64,000 nt of DNA from Conchocele bisecta (GCA_029237695.1 CM055275.1:5130131-5194130), one strand, 5' to 3'. Shown: positions 13,501-24,387, counted from the stretch's first letter. Notes: generated by a model from the letters alone, not told the origin. Program-made: numbers and translations.

Positions 13501-14555
13501 CAGCTACAAGTATAGTGAGTCACTACTCTATAAGCCACGTTATATCAGGCTGCATTTGCTGGCTAACTGATCAACAGGTACAAGTATAGTGAGTCACTAC
13601 TCTATAAGCCACGTTATATCAGACTGCATTTGCTGCACTAACTGATCAACAGCTACAAGTATAGTGAGTCACTACTCTATAAGCCACGTTATATCAGGCT
13701 GCATTTGCTGGCTAACTGATCAACAGGTACAAGTATAGTGAGTCACTACTCTATAAGCCACGTTATATCAGATGCATTTGCTGCACTAACTGATCAACAG
13801 CTACAAGTATAGTGATCACTACTCTATCCACGTTATATCAGGCTGCATTTGCTGGCTAACTGATCAACATACAAGTATAGAGTCACTACTCTATAAGCCA
13901 CGTTATATCAGACTGCATTTGCTGCACTAACTGATCAACAGCTACAAGTATAGTGAGTCACTACTCTATAAGCCATGCTATATCAGGCTGCATTTGTTGG
14001 GCTAACTGATTAATAGCTATAAGTATAGTGAGTCACTGCTCCATAAGCCACGTTATATCAGGCTGCATAATTATGCTGGCTAACTGATCAGCAGGTACAA
14101 GTATAGTGAGTCACTACTCTATTAGCCACGTTATATCAGGCTGCATTTGCTGGACTAACTGATCAGCAGGTACAAGTATAGTGAGTCACTACTGTATAAG
14201 CCACGTTATATCAGGCTGCATTTGCTGGACTAACTGATCAGCAGGTACAAGTATAGTGAGTCGCTACTCTATAAGCCACGTTATATCAGACTGCATTTGC
14301 TGCACTAACTGATCAACAGCTACAAGTATAGTGAGTCACTACTCTATAAGCCACGTTATATCAGGCTGCATAATTATGCTGGCTAACTTATCAGCAGGTA
14401 CAAGTATAGTGAGTCACTATTCTATAAGCCACGTTATATCAGGCTGCATTTGCTGCACTAACTGATCAACAGCTACAAGTATAGTGAGTCGCTACTCTAT
14501 AAGCCACGTTATATCTGGATTGCATTTGCTGGCTAACTGATAAGCAGCTAAAGCT
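4880..14555. repeat. 75-bp satellite array (about 110 monomers)
   Basis: The monomer contains GTATAGTGAGTCACTACTCT, then ATAAGCCACGTTATATCAG, then CTGCATTTGCTGSACTAACT and GATCAACAGST. Monomer starts at 6434, 6509 and 6584 confirm a 75-bp period. Two diverged monomers at about 4880-5023 are separated from the main array (6253 onward) by an inserted element at 5032-6244. Many monomers are nearly identical. Blocks at about 7330-8110, 9660-10770, 11080-11210, 11490-11590 and 12730-12960 contain many one- or two-base losses and a 30-base A run. A higher-order pattern exists: the segment near 9000-9600 recurs near 11840-12530, sharing a GGCAGC variant and a truncated monomer. The array lies inside an intron of the minus-strand RNF111-like gene and has no coding content. 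Confidence 0.95.
5032..6244. mobile_element. Non-autonomous hAT-like element inserted in the satellite
   Basis: Ends are CAGGGTTGGC and, inverted, TAGGGTTGGC, and both subterminal regions are rich in GGGAAATA/TTTCCCGG. An 8-bp target duplication, ATCTACAA, is present at 5024-5031 and 6245-6252, within a satellite monomer. A CAGGG terminus with an 8-bp duplication is typical of hAT transposons. The 1,213-bp interior has no transposase reading frame. It contains a direct repeat around GACAATTAACAGCCTGTTGT (about 5530 and 5849). Confidence 0.85.
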
Positions 14556-15030
14556 AGATAATCCGGTCTGTCTACGCACTTAGCGCCCCTATAAGTGATT
14601 TGAGAAACTTCCAAAAACTTCCAAAAAATAAACACACGAACAGACAGACGGACAGACCAAAACTTAAAAAAAACAAAAACAGACGAACGGACGTACGATC
14701 AGTAGTGAGGGTAATGTATTACTAAGTAATGCCAAAAATAAACGGACAGACAGACAGACAGAAGGATAGGGCGAAACCTATAGGGCGAAATATGCACCGC
14801 CGATTTGATGGCGATGTTATTCATGAAATACATGTATGGCGGCCGTGACACTTGCGCTAAAAAATCTTCATACGACATCCCAATACCTATCGCAGACATA
14901 CGAGGAAAGTTACGAACTTCGCAAGAAAGTTCGCACGAAAATGACGTTAGTGAAACGGTAAAATGAGCCTAAGAAGTTCGTACGATAATTTCTTATCGTA
15001 TGAAGTTTAGTGAAACGGGCCCCAGGTCTC
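14556..15030. other. Intron with simple repeats and a TIR-family fragment
   Basis: Contains GACAGACGGACAG-type simple repeats (14640-14765). At about 14895-15025 is a decayed copy of the element whose end reads TTTAGTGAAACGGGCCCC, with TACGAACTTC/GAAGTTCGTAC inverted segments. No gene. Confidence 0.45.
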
Positions 15031-15138
15031 CAGTCGGAATTCCGGTAAAGATGAACCCTGATCGTTCAATTACCCGTCGCGTGCTCCCTACCAACCACCC
15101 TTAAGGATGTGAAACAATCGTATTTGTTCAGTTAACCC

Positions 15139-15315
15139 TTACTATGCTGAATTAAATTTTGTCGTCTGCTGGAAATGTGTTATTTTCAATATTTCTCGAT
15201 AAAAACCGGTTTTGGCAGCGCATGAGAATCGTCTCATTTGCTGTCAAAACAGTTTTTTTTGTTAAGAATTAAGGAAACATGAAAAACAGCAGACGACAAT
15301 TTTCGTCTCCCGCAT
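15139..15315. mobile_element. Short foldback element (MITE-like)
   Basis: Inverted ends around TTGTCGTCTGCTG / CAGCAGACGACAA (15161 and 15297), with a central hairpin GAGAATCGTCTCATT and arms TTTTGGCAGC / GCTGTCAAAA. Non-coding. Confidence 0.6.
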
Positions 15316-15479
15316 AGCGAGAGTTTCCAAGGTTATGAAAAGTTGGAATAATTTTAATAATCACTACTGCAATTCAAGTTGGTGGTGAAATACTCTGAGA
15401 ATTTAATTTCAGCCTTAAACTAGAAAATGTTTTCATAGAACACGGATGCCCCACATATCGCTTTGATAATAAATGAGGC

Positions 15480-16316
15480 CAAATTTACCCGAGCGTTAAA
15501 GTTTCGTGACGGACGGACGGACAGGACGGACAAGGGTAACACTAAATGCCCCCTCCACTATCGTGGTGGGGCATAAAAATATTTTATGGAGTAAAATACT
15601 CTTTAAGGCCAAACCTTAACAATCGTTTGTTTGTTTATTGGTGTTTAACGGCCTATCAACAGCTGAGGTCATGTAAGGCCGGGCAAACGGGTTCGATCCC
15701 GTTTTAACATGCTGTATTGGAAGAAAATTCCCACAATCAGAACGGAATATTTACATCGAGAAAAAATATATTCAGCCCTAAAATTAGTTTGTTTGTTGGG
15801 GTTTAACGGCCTAAGGTCATTTAAGGCCATGTCAATGGGTTTAGTACTAAATCCCATATATTACCTGTACAAGTACATGTACATGTTCAAGTACATGTAC
15901 AAATGGGGGGGGGGGGATCCCAAAATCAGAACTGAATATTTACAATAAAAGAACTATATATTCAGCCTAGAAATCAGAATGATCCTGATCTGATGCCAGG
16001 TCCTCACCACACCAGAATCACTTGCCCCCCTCCCAAAAGCAGTAGGATCAGTAATAATCTTATTACTTTCATAATGGGCAATAACCCAATTCAACTTCCA
16101 GGTAACAAAAAGAGCCAAAGATAAAAACGTACCCGAGGGCCAAATCGTGATTCCTTTCAGGAGGAACCCCATCGTTAATTTACACCATCCCGTTCGCCCG
16201 ACCAACCACCCACCCCTGAAATTAGAATAACCTGACCTGGTGCCAGGCCCATACCACACCAAAGTAATTTGGCCCCTTCCCCTAAAATAGGATTATGAAT
16301 AATGAAACAATCGTAC
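15480..16316. repeat. SINE-like fragments, several orientations
   Basis: A GACGGACGGACGG tail (15500-15530) is followed by GTTTGTTTATTGGTGTTTAA...CAACAGCTGAGGTCATGTAA (15622-15680) and a second, shorter copy at 15785-15830. Inverted modules with CAGAACGGAATATTTACATCG and CCAGGTCCTCACCACACC occur at 15733-15790, 15925-16040 and 16215-16290. A G run of about 14 bases lies at 15904-15917. The last fragment ends near the donor of exon 16317-17790. Confidence 0.55.
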
Positions 16317-17790
16317 CTGTTAGTTTCGATGCGAACCACTTCGATGTCACTATCGTCCGACGCCGACGCAAGGTGTACGTCTGGAACAACTGGTGACGTC
16401 ATGATGACAGATCTACCGGGCGCATCATTCGTCGGGGGATCCATTTCACCTAATGCTGTGAGATCAATACTTCGCTCGGGGTCGCCACGTGACCTTGTCA
16501 CTTCAAACGCCGACCTCGAGTTGGGGCAACTTTTTATTACTGAATTATGTTTGTCCTTCGCCTTTTTCGGCATAGTGGTACCGGAGTGATTATTTGACTG
16601 CTGTCTGTTGGAACTCAACACATCAGCGTCGGTCGCCATGTGTAAAACTCGTGACTCGGAGCTCCGGTAGTCATGGTTACCAAGGGGAGATAATCCAGGA
16701 AGCGGAATGGGAGGGCTGGAATGTTGAGCTGTCATCACGCTCCCATCGTGACTGCTGAATGAATTGGAATTGTCACTATTGCAAGGGACGAAATGATTGA
16801 ACTTCTGTCCGGCTTCGAGTTTAATCGCCTTCGGTCGAACGACGTTACTACCGCTGTCGGGAATTTCATCAATTTTATTCTTATTTCTAGAATTCTGCGG
16901 CACACTGCCTCGCACAGTGCTTTTATTAACGTCTAAACTCTCACCCTCTTCGCTGATGTCCATGCTCTCGCGCGCATTATACACGGGAACACTCCCGGCT
17001 GCATGCCCCACGATCCCTGAACTAGTTGATGGCTGGGGACTCACTGTGAATGTATTCCCAGCCTCATGTAGTGCATCATGGCCGACACGATGGTTTTCCG
17101 GGAGACTCGACCGGCGCACGGTGTCCAGACTCTCTCCATATTCCGGGACAGTGTGACTATTTCCCGGCTCCAGCGTGTTTAGACTGCTACTTGACGACAT
17201 GTCACTGGTTAAATTACCATCCGGAACTGTAGACTGTGGCACGCCATTTGCACTTCTCCGGTTCTTCTTATGTTTATTGCGATATATATTATGATCGTTA
17301 ACGAGTCCGGGTCGCGGTAGATTGAACAACGCGTACGGATTCATCGAATCGAACATATTATGGTACTCCTGCGGCGTTTCGTTCCAAGCTTCGCGCGGTC
17401 GCTCTCCCCAGGCCACACGCGGTGTTCCTATCGACTCAAACGGAAAGTTGGGATTGCGACGGTGTCGGGATTCGTCGCTCGTTCGTAATTCGTCCAAATT
17501 ATCACCGCTTGCGCGATGGAAATGACACTCGTCGCCTTCGCTGTCGTCCGAGGAACACATGTCGATTACGTTCTCCCCCCAAGTGTCTGACGCCGTCCCA
17601 ACGGAGTCACGTGGCAGGTGTGCGACATGATTGCTGTCCGGGGCGAGTTGGGACAGATGGGACATGTACGAGCGGAAGTTATCTGTCATGTTCGATGCGA
17701 CCGTGTCGTCACAGTATGTGACGCGATTGTGTGGATCCGAGGCGAGTGGTGGGGAGATCTGACTAGCTTCAGCCGAGTGGACTGCGTAGT
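16317..17790 (-). CDS. RNF111/Arkadia-like E3 ligase, large N-terminal exon
   Basis: A 1,474-nt open exon: acceptor GTTTTCCTTTCAG before 17790, donor AACAG/GTACGA after 16317. It begins with two bases completing an Asp codon and ends with two bases completed by exon 3431-3797, so the frame is continuous. It encodes about 490 residues, rich in Ser, Asn, Asp and Pro and probably largely disordered. Visible motifs are VIDMCSSDDSEGDE (VIDM at 17558-17569), a basic patch KHKKNRRS (possible nuclear signal), SIDLT (about 16459-16473) and DDSDIEVVRIE (about 16325-16350). The hydrophobic cores next to acidic/Ser runs fit SUMO-interaction motifs, and the last resembles the second SIM of vertebrate RNF111. 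Arkadia is a nuclear RING E3 that ubiquitinates SMAD inhibitors and SUMOylated proteins. That role is inferred from family membership because the RING is not in the window. Confidence 0.8.
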
Positions 17791-18386
17791 CTGAAAGGAA
17801 AACAAGGGCATTTAAGAGCTTTTTAGTTTAATTATATCAGTCATATAAGAAAAGCTAGCTAGCACCAGAAGCGCATACCAAAGGAAAGTAATTTCATTGA
17901 AGGTAAGAATAAAAAATATATAATTTTTTTTTATAGTCAGACTTTCGGTCCGGTGTCTTCCACTTTACCTTCGGAACAGCGGAAATTTTAACGGACATTT
18001 CCGACGGACCGACGACTTTCGCGGTGACTGGAGTTATTGTGAATCTACACAGTCATATTGCCCGTGCGATGATATATTCACCCGAGGCGCAGACGAGGGG
18101 CGATATACAATGTAGCTTCAGACAGGCAATAGGACACCATGCTAGAATCACAATAACAAATTTGTTTGTCATACCGCAGATTCTTTATTTATCCCGTCAA
18201 CACAGTGCGTATGTGCCGTGAAACATGGTGCCGTGAAACATTTTTGATATCCAGTCAATACTATTTTTGCATTTTAGAGCCATTTGTAGGTGTTGACGGG
18301 ATAAATAGAATAGTAGGTTAGTGCCGTGAATGGGAAACAAGAATTCCGCCACGGAAGCGGTGTCGAGCCTACCGAGGCATTTGACC
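17791..18386. other. Intron with repeat fragment
   Basis: No exon seen. At 18175-18385 is part of the repeat family carrying TTTATCCCGTCAACAC and GCCGTGAATGGGAA, also at 45455-46010 and 54460-54925; here the central hairpin is missing. Confidence 0.5.
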
Positions 18387-18920
18387 GTGAACATTACAAG
18401 TAAATAAATTACCTTGACCATGAGAATTTGGATGTGGGTGTGTGTGTAATGAAGCATCATCCGTAGACAAACATTGATGTGAAATATTATCAATGTCTGG
18501 AAAGGGGTTAGAGATATTGTGAAAAAAACAATAACTTTAACACATTTCTGTGACAAATCCGGTGAACATTACAAGTAAATAAATAACCTTGACCTTCAAA
18601 ATTTGGATGTGGGGGTGTGCGTAATGAAGCATCATTCCTAGACAAACATTTATGTGAAATATTATCAAAGTCTGGCAAGAGGTTAAAGAGATATTGTGAA
18701 AAAACAATAACTTTAACGTATTTCTGTTACAAAACCCGTGAACATTACAAGTAAATAAATGACCTTGACCTTGATAATTTTGATGTGGGGGTGTGCGTAA
18801 TGAAGCATCATCCCTAGACAAACATTGATGTGAAATATTATCAATGTCTGGCAAGGGGTTAAAGAGATATTGTGAAAAAACAATAACTTTAACGCATTTG
18901 CCTTACAAAAAAACCGGACG
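18387..18920. repeat. Three tandem copies of a 175-bp unit
   Basis: Units begin at GTGAACATTACAAGTAAATA at 18387, 18562 and 18738 and contain CCTTGACC, GTAATGAAGCATCAT and AACAATAACTTTAACRCATT. The array ends in GACGACGACGG and a CGCGCC...GGCGCGAC hairpin (18945-18982), the same tail type as at 2825-2913. Overlapping minus-strand frames repeat the same peptide and are not genes. Confidence 0.75.
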
Positions 18921-18969
18921 ACGACGACGGAAAATACGACGACTATAGTCGCGCCTCTGCTAAAGCAGG

Positions 18970-19260
18970 CGCGACAAAAATATCTGGAGCGGCACGGAAA
19001 CAGGAGGTGCTCGGCAGAGCCTCGCCCATCCCGTTTCCTGAGCCTTGCCAGATATTTTTTCCCATTCACGGCATTAACCTACTATTCTCTATTTATTTTC
19101 CTTATTTCTGAACCAAAGTATATGTTGTGACCACTCATTTGAACCGTCTCGGCGAGATGGTTCAAATGAGTGGTCACAACATATACTTCTGATGAGAAAT
19201 AAAGAAATTCATGAGCCTTGTCGGATATTTTTTCCCATTCACGGCACTAACCTACTATTC
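18970..19260. mobile_element. Nested foldback elements
   Basis: 18978-19075 is a hairpin with arms AAATATCTGGAGCGGCACGG / CCTTGCCAGATATTTTTTCC around a loop-proximal GGTGCTCGGCAGAGCCTCGCC; it is the same family as 45620-46010 and 54470-54790. 19110-19195 is a near-perfect hairpin with arms GTTGTGACCACTCATTTGAA, shared with 47650-47725 and 54555-54630. The latter sits inside a broken copy of the former (its other end at 19203-19260), showing nesting. Confidence 0.7.
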
Positions 19261-19450
19261 TCTATATTTCTCCAGAATTTAGTGTGCAATGGTGCATGCT
19301 TAGCGTCACCAAAATTGCGAAGTATACTTATACTTCTGCATACTTTTAATAATCAAAAATATATGCGGTCGTTAGTTCTATATGAAATAAAGAATTTTGG
19401 GGGAAAATAAATGATTACTCCCTCAAAGTACACTTTGCTAGATAAGAATG
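19260..19450. mobile_element. MITE fragment of the AAGTATACTT family
   Basis: Ends carry GCGAAGTATACTTATACTTC and GTACACTTTGCTAGATAAG. Full relatives are at 35382-35672 and 22915-23190, with a copy inside 50257-50470. Confidence 0.55.
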
Positions 19451-19616
19451 CTTTGCAATTTCATGAGGGGAGTGAACAGGAAATGAAGGAAAGATTTGTC
19501 AACAAAATTTGATTATTACACATAAATTTAGTCTTGATCGGCCATTTTGACACTTGATTTATGAAAACCCCCCTGTGTAGGGAGGTTAGACTGTAACGAC
19601 AGTTCACATTCCCTAC

Positions 19617-19706
19617 CAGAAGCAGATTCCGGTTGAGCATTTGTTTCCATGGTAACATCTTGGTCATCTTCAGGGGCCCACAGCGGGGGAGCTACTTCTG
19701 CTATAC
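19617..19706 (-). CDS. Small in-frame exon of the RNF111-like gene
   Basis: A 90-nt phase-1 to phase-1 exon: acceptor TTTTTCCATTTTAG before 19706, donor TCTG/GTAGGG after 19617. It fits between exons 25036-25234 and 16317-17790 without disturbing the frame, and skipping it would also keep the frame. It encodes about 30 acidic residues (GIAEVAPPLWAPEDDQDV...). No domain recognised. The phase match on both sides and the open acidic frame support it; RNA evidence is lacking. A tandem repeat starts about 20 bp from the acceptor. Confidence 0.55.
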
Positions 19707-19721
19707 CTAAAATGGAAAAAC

Positions 19722-20010
19722 AAGCAAATTTCTTGGTGAGCCTCGGAATTTCTATGCATTTTCCCCAACAAACAAACAAGCAAATTTCTTGGTGAGCCTA
19801 ACAAACAAGCAAATTTCTTGGTGAGCCTCAAACTTCTACGTGTCTTCCTAACAAATAAGCAAATTTCTTGACGAGCCTCTGAATTTCTATGCGTTCCTCC
19901 TAAAAAACAAGCAATTTTCTTGGTGAGCCTCAAATTTCTATGCGTTTCCCCTAACAAACAAGCAAATTTCTTGGTGAGCCTCGGAATATCTATGCATTTT
20001 CCAGCCTTGT
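19722..20010. repeat. Tandem repeat of about 50-60 bp next to a splice acceptor
   Basis: About five to six copies of AACAAGCAAATTTCTTGGTG followed by AGCCTC, TTCTAYGCGT and TTCCYC. On the minus strand the copies read up to the polypyrimidine tract of exon 19617-19706. The minus-strand frame repeating RLTKKFACLLG comes from the repeat and is not a gene. Confidence 0.75.
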
Positions 20011-20079
20011 GTGATACACTTGGTATCAAAAGGCACTAACATGATATTGTCAACATGGTTATTAAGAAATATGTGGTCT

Positions 20080-20180
20080 TGACTAGAGAATCGGGGCCAA
20101 TGGGTTTTACGGCCAGTGTAGATCCAGATCAGCCTGTGGATCCGATCACAGTCTTATCAGGATCTACACTGTCCGCCATT
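20080..20180. repeat. Hairpin repeat of the GTAGATCCAGATC family
   Basis: Carries CCAGTGTAGATCCAGATCAG and a partner arm CAGGATCTACACTG. Related fragments occur at 31070-31115 and, inverted, 55605-55665. Non-coding. Confidence 0.5.
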
Positions 20181-20355
20181 CCACGTGTCATGCTTCTAGC
20201 AAGCAACATACATGTAGCTCGGCTACAGGAGTGTGTGGTTTGATCAGATGCTGCACTGGTCCCAAATCACATAGAAACTCATGAAGCTCGACCATAGTGG
20301 GACTTCCTCGACTTGACTCCGGATTGCCTGATAATCTTTATATCTAATATTATCT

Positions 20356-20770
20356 ACAGAGCTCCAGATAAGGGTGTATTTTACACACTTGTTTAGCAAA
20401 ATATGCATTAACCCTTTGAACCCGAAAGCCTGCTATATCGGTTTATGCAAACAGTGCAGATCCAGATGAGCCGGCTCGTAACGAGCCGTCTCATCAGGAT
20501 CTGCACTGTTTGAAAGTAATTTTCATATTTTTGAGAACAACAAGTACCCCCTTTCTATAAATGGAATAGTCTGAAAATCATTTTGCGATGATTGGATTGG
20601 TTGCAAAATTAACATATCGCAGCCCATTCAGTTACTTAGGGGTGAAAGGGTTAATTATCAATAGTGGGAGTGCAAAATACTCACATCAATGTGAAAATGC
20701 GTATTGATTTTCAAATTGAGTGTGGAAATACTGTAATCAAGTTGAAATGTCAGAGCTCCAGGTAAGGTGC
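20356..20770. mobile_element. GAGCTCCAGATAAG-family MITE carrying a nested hairpin element
   Basis: Starts AGAGCTCCAGATAAGG, with a second AGAGCTCCAGGTAAGG at about 20752, and carries internal AATATGCATTA and ACGCATTG-type ends. The element at 20408-20654 is inserted inside it. The same family is seen at 25259-25492, 28205-28395 and in fragments elsewhere. Confidence 0.55.
20408..20654 (+). mobile_element. MITE with TTAACCCTTT ends and a conserved AGATCC hairpin
   Basis: About 247 bp bounded by TTAACCCTTTGAACCCG and GGTGAAAGGGTTAA. The central hairpin has arms GATCCAGATGAGCCGGCTCG / CGAGCCGTCTCATCAGGATC. The same layout occurs at 33303-33548 (inverted), 34849-35095 (inverted), 43327-43574 and diverged at 62590-62844. 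TTAA at both borders may be the target site. Confidence 0.8.
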
Positions 20771-21236
20771 GTAATTTGGAGGTAAATTTCTTATTTCTCC
20801 ATCAATGAGATGATTCTCGCCTAGCGGCTCGACGATTTCCGGCCCCCTAAATTTCCCCCATGCGCTGTTAACTAACCATATTCGACTCGAACACATTATC
20901 TAACTTATACATAAAACCTCCATAGACGCTTATTATATGTATAGTTGCATCATCGATATAGACGTTTATTGTAACCAAATACGACAGATAGGCTAGCGGT
21001 GATTTTGTGGCTGATTTTCCCATCAATGTCTTTGGCATTTTTCAATAATTTTATTGAAAACAGTCCTTGTAAAATTATCAGTAAGCATATATTTTCAAGC
21101 CAATTGATTACTCGATGTTTTAATTGGGTTTTGGTACGCATGGCTTTCAATTTGAATTGGGTTTTCAGATTGTTTGATTGCGTATTTACGCAGCTTATCA
21201 AGGCCTCTGATTTAATTTAAAATTGAAGGACTTTTT

Positions 21237-22279
21237 CAGGGTTCAAGTTAGGCCAAAACTTTAGGGAGAAGTGACTTCTCCCTCCTGGCAAAATAGGGAG
21301 AAGTGAGGCAAAATTAGGGAGAAGTGATAAAAATCATAATTTCACTGAACATTTCTCTGACGGTTATCGCGTAACTGTAAACTCTATGTTTTCAAAGCAT
21401 CAAACTGTCACGGACATCCAAGAGACAATGAGGTTGCGCACATTTGACTATATTTAGATTTCTTACTATTAAAATCGGGCATCTATTATCACACTACACG
21501 ATTTTCAAACAAGGAATTGTATTGTTTTCATTGAAGAAACCGCCAATTAATTAATACGGCCCTCGATGTTAAGGCCCGATTCATTAAGCGCGATTAATTT
21601 AGCATGTAACAGCTCGACACCCTGTGGTGTACACAGCACAGGTCACATGTCTCCAGTTATCACGTGATCCGCATAAATTTAACAGGTCGTCCAATAGAAA
21701 AATCGATACCGCAACCTTCACATCACGTGTTACAGCATGGGCCCAGCTGCGCGATTAGCTTTAGATACAACGGAGAACCAGCCATGTGCGTGTGCAGTTT
21801 ACACAAGATTGTGTAAACAAACTATGATACTGCCCCCAATATAAAGTTTACGAACCCATTTCATTGCATATTTCTGCGAATGTAAAACTATCATCTGTAT
21901 ACAGAACGATCCAAGATATTTATGAGATTATGACGGGATATCGAGGGTAAAACCAGACTGGTCACAGAAGAGCGTTTTTCCCGATTTTCTCGAGTCTTGA
22001 CACATCTCGATAACTGATCACTGACCGACACGGTACACGGCCAAGCAGCCGGGTGGCATCAATTAAGTGTGATTATACCAGCTGGAATTAGCGAGATATG
22101 ATCAGTGTATGGGAAATCCGGATTACCGGACACAAATTTGGTTCTAGCTGGGTTTTTGAGAATATATTTTCCGAGATCTTTTTAGGGCGAAGTGGACTTC
22201 GCTTTTCTGGACAGACAGGGCGAAGTTCGAGAGATCAAGGCGAGAATATCGCCCACTTCGCCCCCAAACCTGAACCCTG
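21237..22279. mobile_element. hAT-like element without transposase
   Basis: Ends CAGGGTTCAAGTTAGG and CCTGAACCCTG, with subterminal GGGAGAAGTGACTTC / GAAGTGGACTTCGC arms. Flanks GACTTTTT and TCTTTTTT are only a partial match as an 8-bp duplication. No transposase frame is visible in its 1,043 bp. Confidence 0.6.
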
Positions 22280-22324
22280 TCTTTTTTAACAATGACCAAC
22301 TTTTTAGCCAGAGCCGAGACATAG

Positions 22325-22475
22325 AGGATATTCATATTTTTGCAATGAATATGACATATATGTTCATCGAGTGGTGTGGAATGTCCATATTTCACGAGTG
22401 AAATTTGGACATTTCACACCACGAGAATAACATATATGTCATATTCGTTGCAAAAATATGAATATTCTATTTATT
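22325..22475. mobile_element. Foldback element, about 60-bp arms
   Basis: The arm GGATATTCATATTTTTGCAA at 22327 is mirrored by TTGCAAAAATATGAATATTC ending near 22470. Inner arms GTGGTGTGGAATGTCC / GGACATTTCACACCAC surround TCACGAGTGA. Confidence 0.75.
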
Positions 22476-22499
22476 ATATACCGCTCCATGGAAATTAGC

Positions 22500-22914
22500 A
22501 GTTTTTTAGACTGTATACGGTAATGAACGTGTATTTGCAGCCTATTTGCGCTGTTTTACTGCCGATGCGCGTTATGAATATAGATAGCGGAAGTAGTCGT
22601 ATTTTCACCGGAAGTTGTTTATTTCATCGATGAGAACATATGACTTTTATTTACATCGAATACATGTAATGATGTATTTCATGGGTAGGTATAATAAAAA
22701 GCTTTATTTTTAAGACTGGAGCTGTTTTGACCATTGAATTTAAGGCTGGTGTCATTTTGACAATTACATGCGATTGAATTGGTGGTGGTGTTTTGACCAA
22801 AGTAGGTCAGTTAATATTTCAGGGTTTTTTGAGGGTTAACATTGTTTTTCAAGGCAATTGATCAATTTCAAGTCTGGTGTCATATTCAAGGGTTTTTCAA
22901 GACCTGTGCGAACC
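22500..22914. other. No gene seen
   Basis: Contains several variations on AAGNCTGGTGTCATTTTGAC (22715-22895), suggesting a short diverged tandem repeat. Nothing else recognised. Confidence 0.35.
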
Positions 22915-23190
22915 CTGCTATTTTACCAAAGTTGCAAAGTATACTTATCTTGCTAAGTACCCTTTGAGGGAGAAATTTTCAATTTAGGGCTAAATTTATT
23001 AATTTCTTATTTAATATACCATTTTGGCTTTGGTAATTGTAATAAATTCAGTACAATAATTATGCATATCTTTAATCATCAAATAGTTCTATATGAAATA
23101 ATGCATTTCGGGAAAAATAAATGATTACTCCTCCAAGTACACTTTGCTAGATAAGTATGCTTAATAGCAAGTTTGGTGAAATTGGCTATT
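22915..23190. mobile_element. MITE of the AAGTATACTT family
   Basis: Ends are ACCAAAGTTGCAAAGTATAC and AGTATGCTTAATAGCAAG-TTTGGTGAAAT. Interior parts (ATGAAATAATGCATTTCGGG, AAATAAATGATTACTCC) are shared with 35382-35672 and 19260-19450. Confidence 0.65.
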
Positions 23191-23218
23191 GTTACATGGT
23201 TTCCGTTGTTTGCACATA

Positions 23219-24335
23219 CAGTCAAACCTGTCTTAAGCAGCCACCCAAGGGAAGTGACAAAACTGGCTGCTTAACAGAGGTGACCTCTTAATAGAGGGTT
23301 GTGTTTTCAGGTACATTTCAGGTAAATTTTGAAAATTGAAATGAAGATAAAGATAACATAGACATGTATGTTGACTTGATAATACAAATGTAATAAATAA
23401 TATTAATGATTAATTTAGAGTACCATATTGATTAAATATGTATGTTTTAATGCAATATAAATGTGTATCTTTATATTTATTTAATATTTTCAAAACTGAA
23501 CCTGAACATGTAATGAGTGGATTATATCATTTAATGAAATAAAAAATCTGTCAACAAATAAAAACACCAATGTTCACGTTTTTGTTGTTATTTTACAGCC
23601 TACTGCAACTGTTGATCTGCAAGATTCATATTGTAGACAATTCATTGTACTAGATAATAGGGCATAATGTTGTATAATCGGAAATGGTGTGGGATAAGTT
23701 GTGCGATATTTTTTTTTTTTTTTTTGTCGGGTATTGGTCAAGTCGAATTTGGATTCATTTCCAATTGTGTATGTAAATAATGCATAGGCGATGTCAGCAA
23801 AAGCAGTCAATAAGTGCGACATTCGGCTCATATTCGACATATGAGGCCATTTGCTTAAATTATATTTGAGCCGGTTACACTCGGTCCTGGGCAATACACA
23901 CCAATTATATCAGCTATTCGTGTTTTGTCAATTTGGTAACTGGCACTGGGCTGTTCCTTTTTACAACATGTGTCGGTAACCTATAGAAATTACGAATCGA
24001 CGGACAAGGGTGCAAGAACCCGGATGCGATAACCTTCTCAATATCGCATATGCGGCGACGTGTTAGGTGTTTTAATTACCCGCATTGACTACTGACATCA
24101 TTGTTAATTCACGCTTCGGTAACGACCGCCGCAGGGTACATTGAAATCGAGATTAGAGGTGACCGTTTAATGAAATTGGATCACTAGTTTGGGACGATAA
24201 TTAATGACCACTGGCCGCGTTAGACGAGTGACCGTTGAATGAAAGCGTTTTATATAGCAAAAATTTGGAATTTGAAGTAGCCACTTAACGGCGGTGACCG
24301 CTGATTAAAGGTGACCGCCCGAGCAGGTTCGACTG
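23219..24335. mobile_element. Tc1/pogo-like non-autonomous element with TA target site
   Basis: Ends CAGTCAAACCTGTCTTAAGC and, inverted, CAGTCGAACCTGCTCGGGCG are flanked by TA on both sides (23217-23218, 24336-24337). Both subterminal regions carry GTGACC motifs. CAGTnnAACCT ends with TA duplication resemble pogo/Tigger-type elements. Flanking TTTGCACATA / TATGTGCAAA is itself inverted, so it may have inserted into an older palindrome. No transposase frame. Confidence 0.65.
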
Positions 24336-24387
24336 TATGTGCAAACAAATAGCGCGTGCTGTTTGCATATGGCTTTAGGCAATGCTC

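Noticed and set aside
6253..14545. CRISPR-like array
   Set aside because: Period is uniform with no unique spacers, and the setting is a eukaryotic intron; it is a satellite.
18197..19069. Three overlapping minus-strand frames with repeated LLFFHNISLT peptides
   Set aside because: They are translations of the 175-bp tandem repeat.
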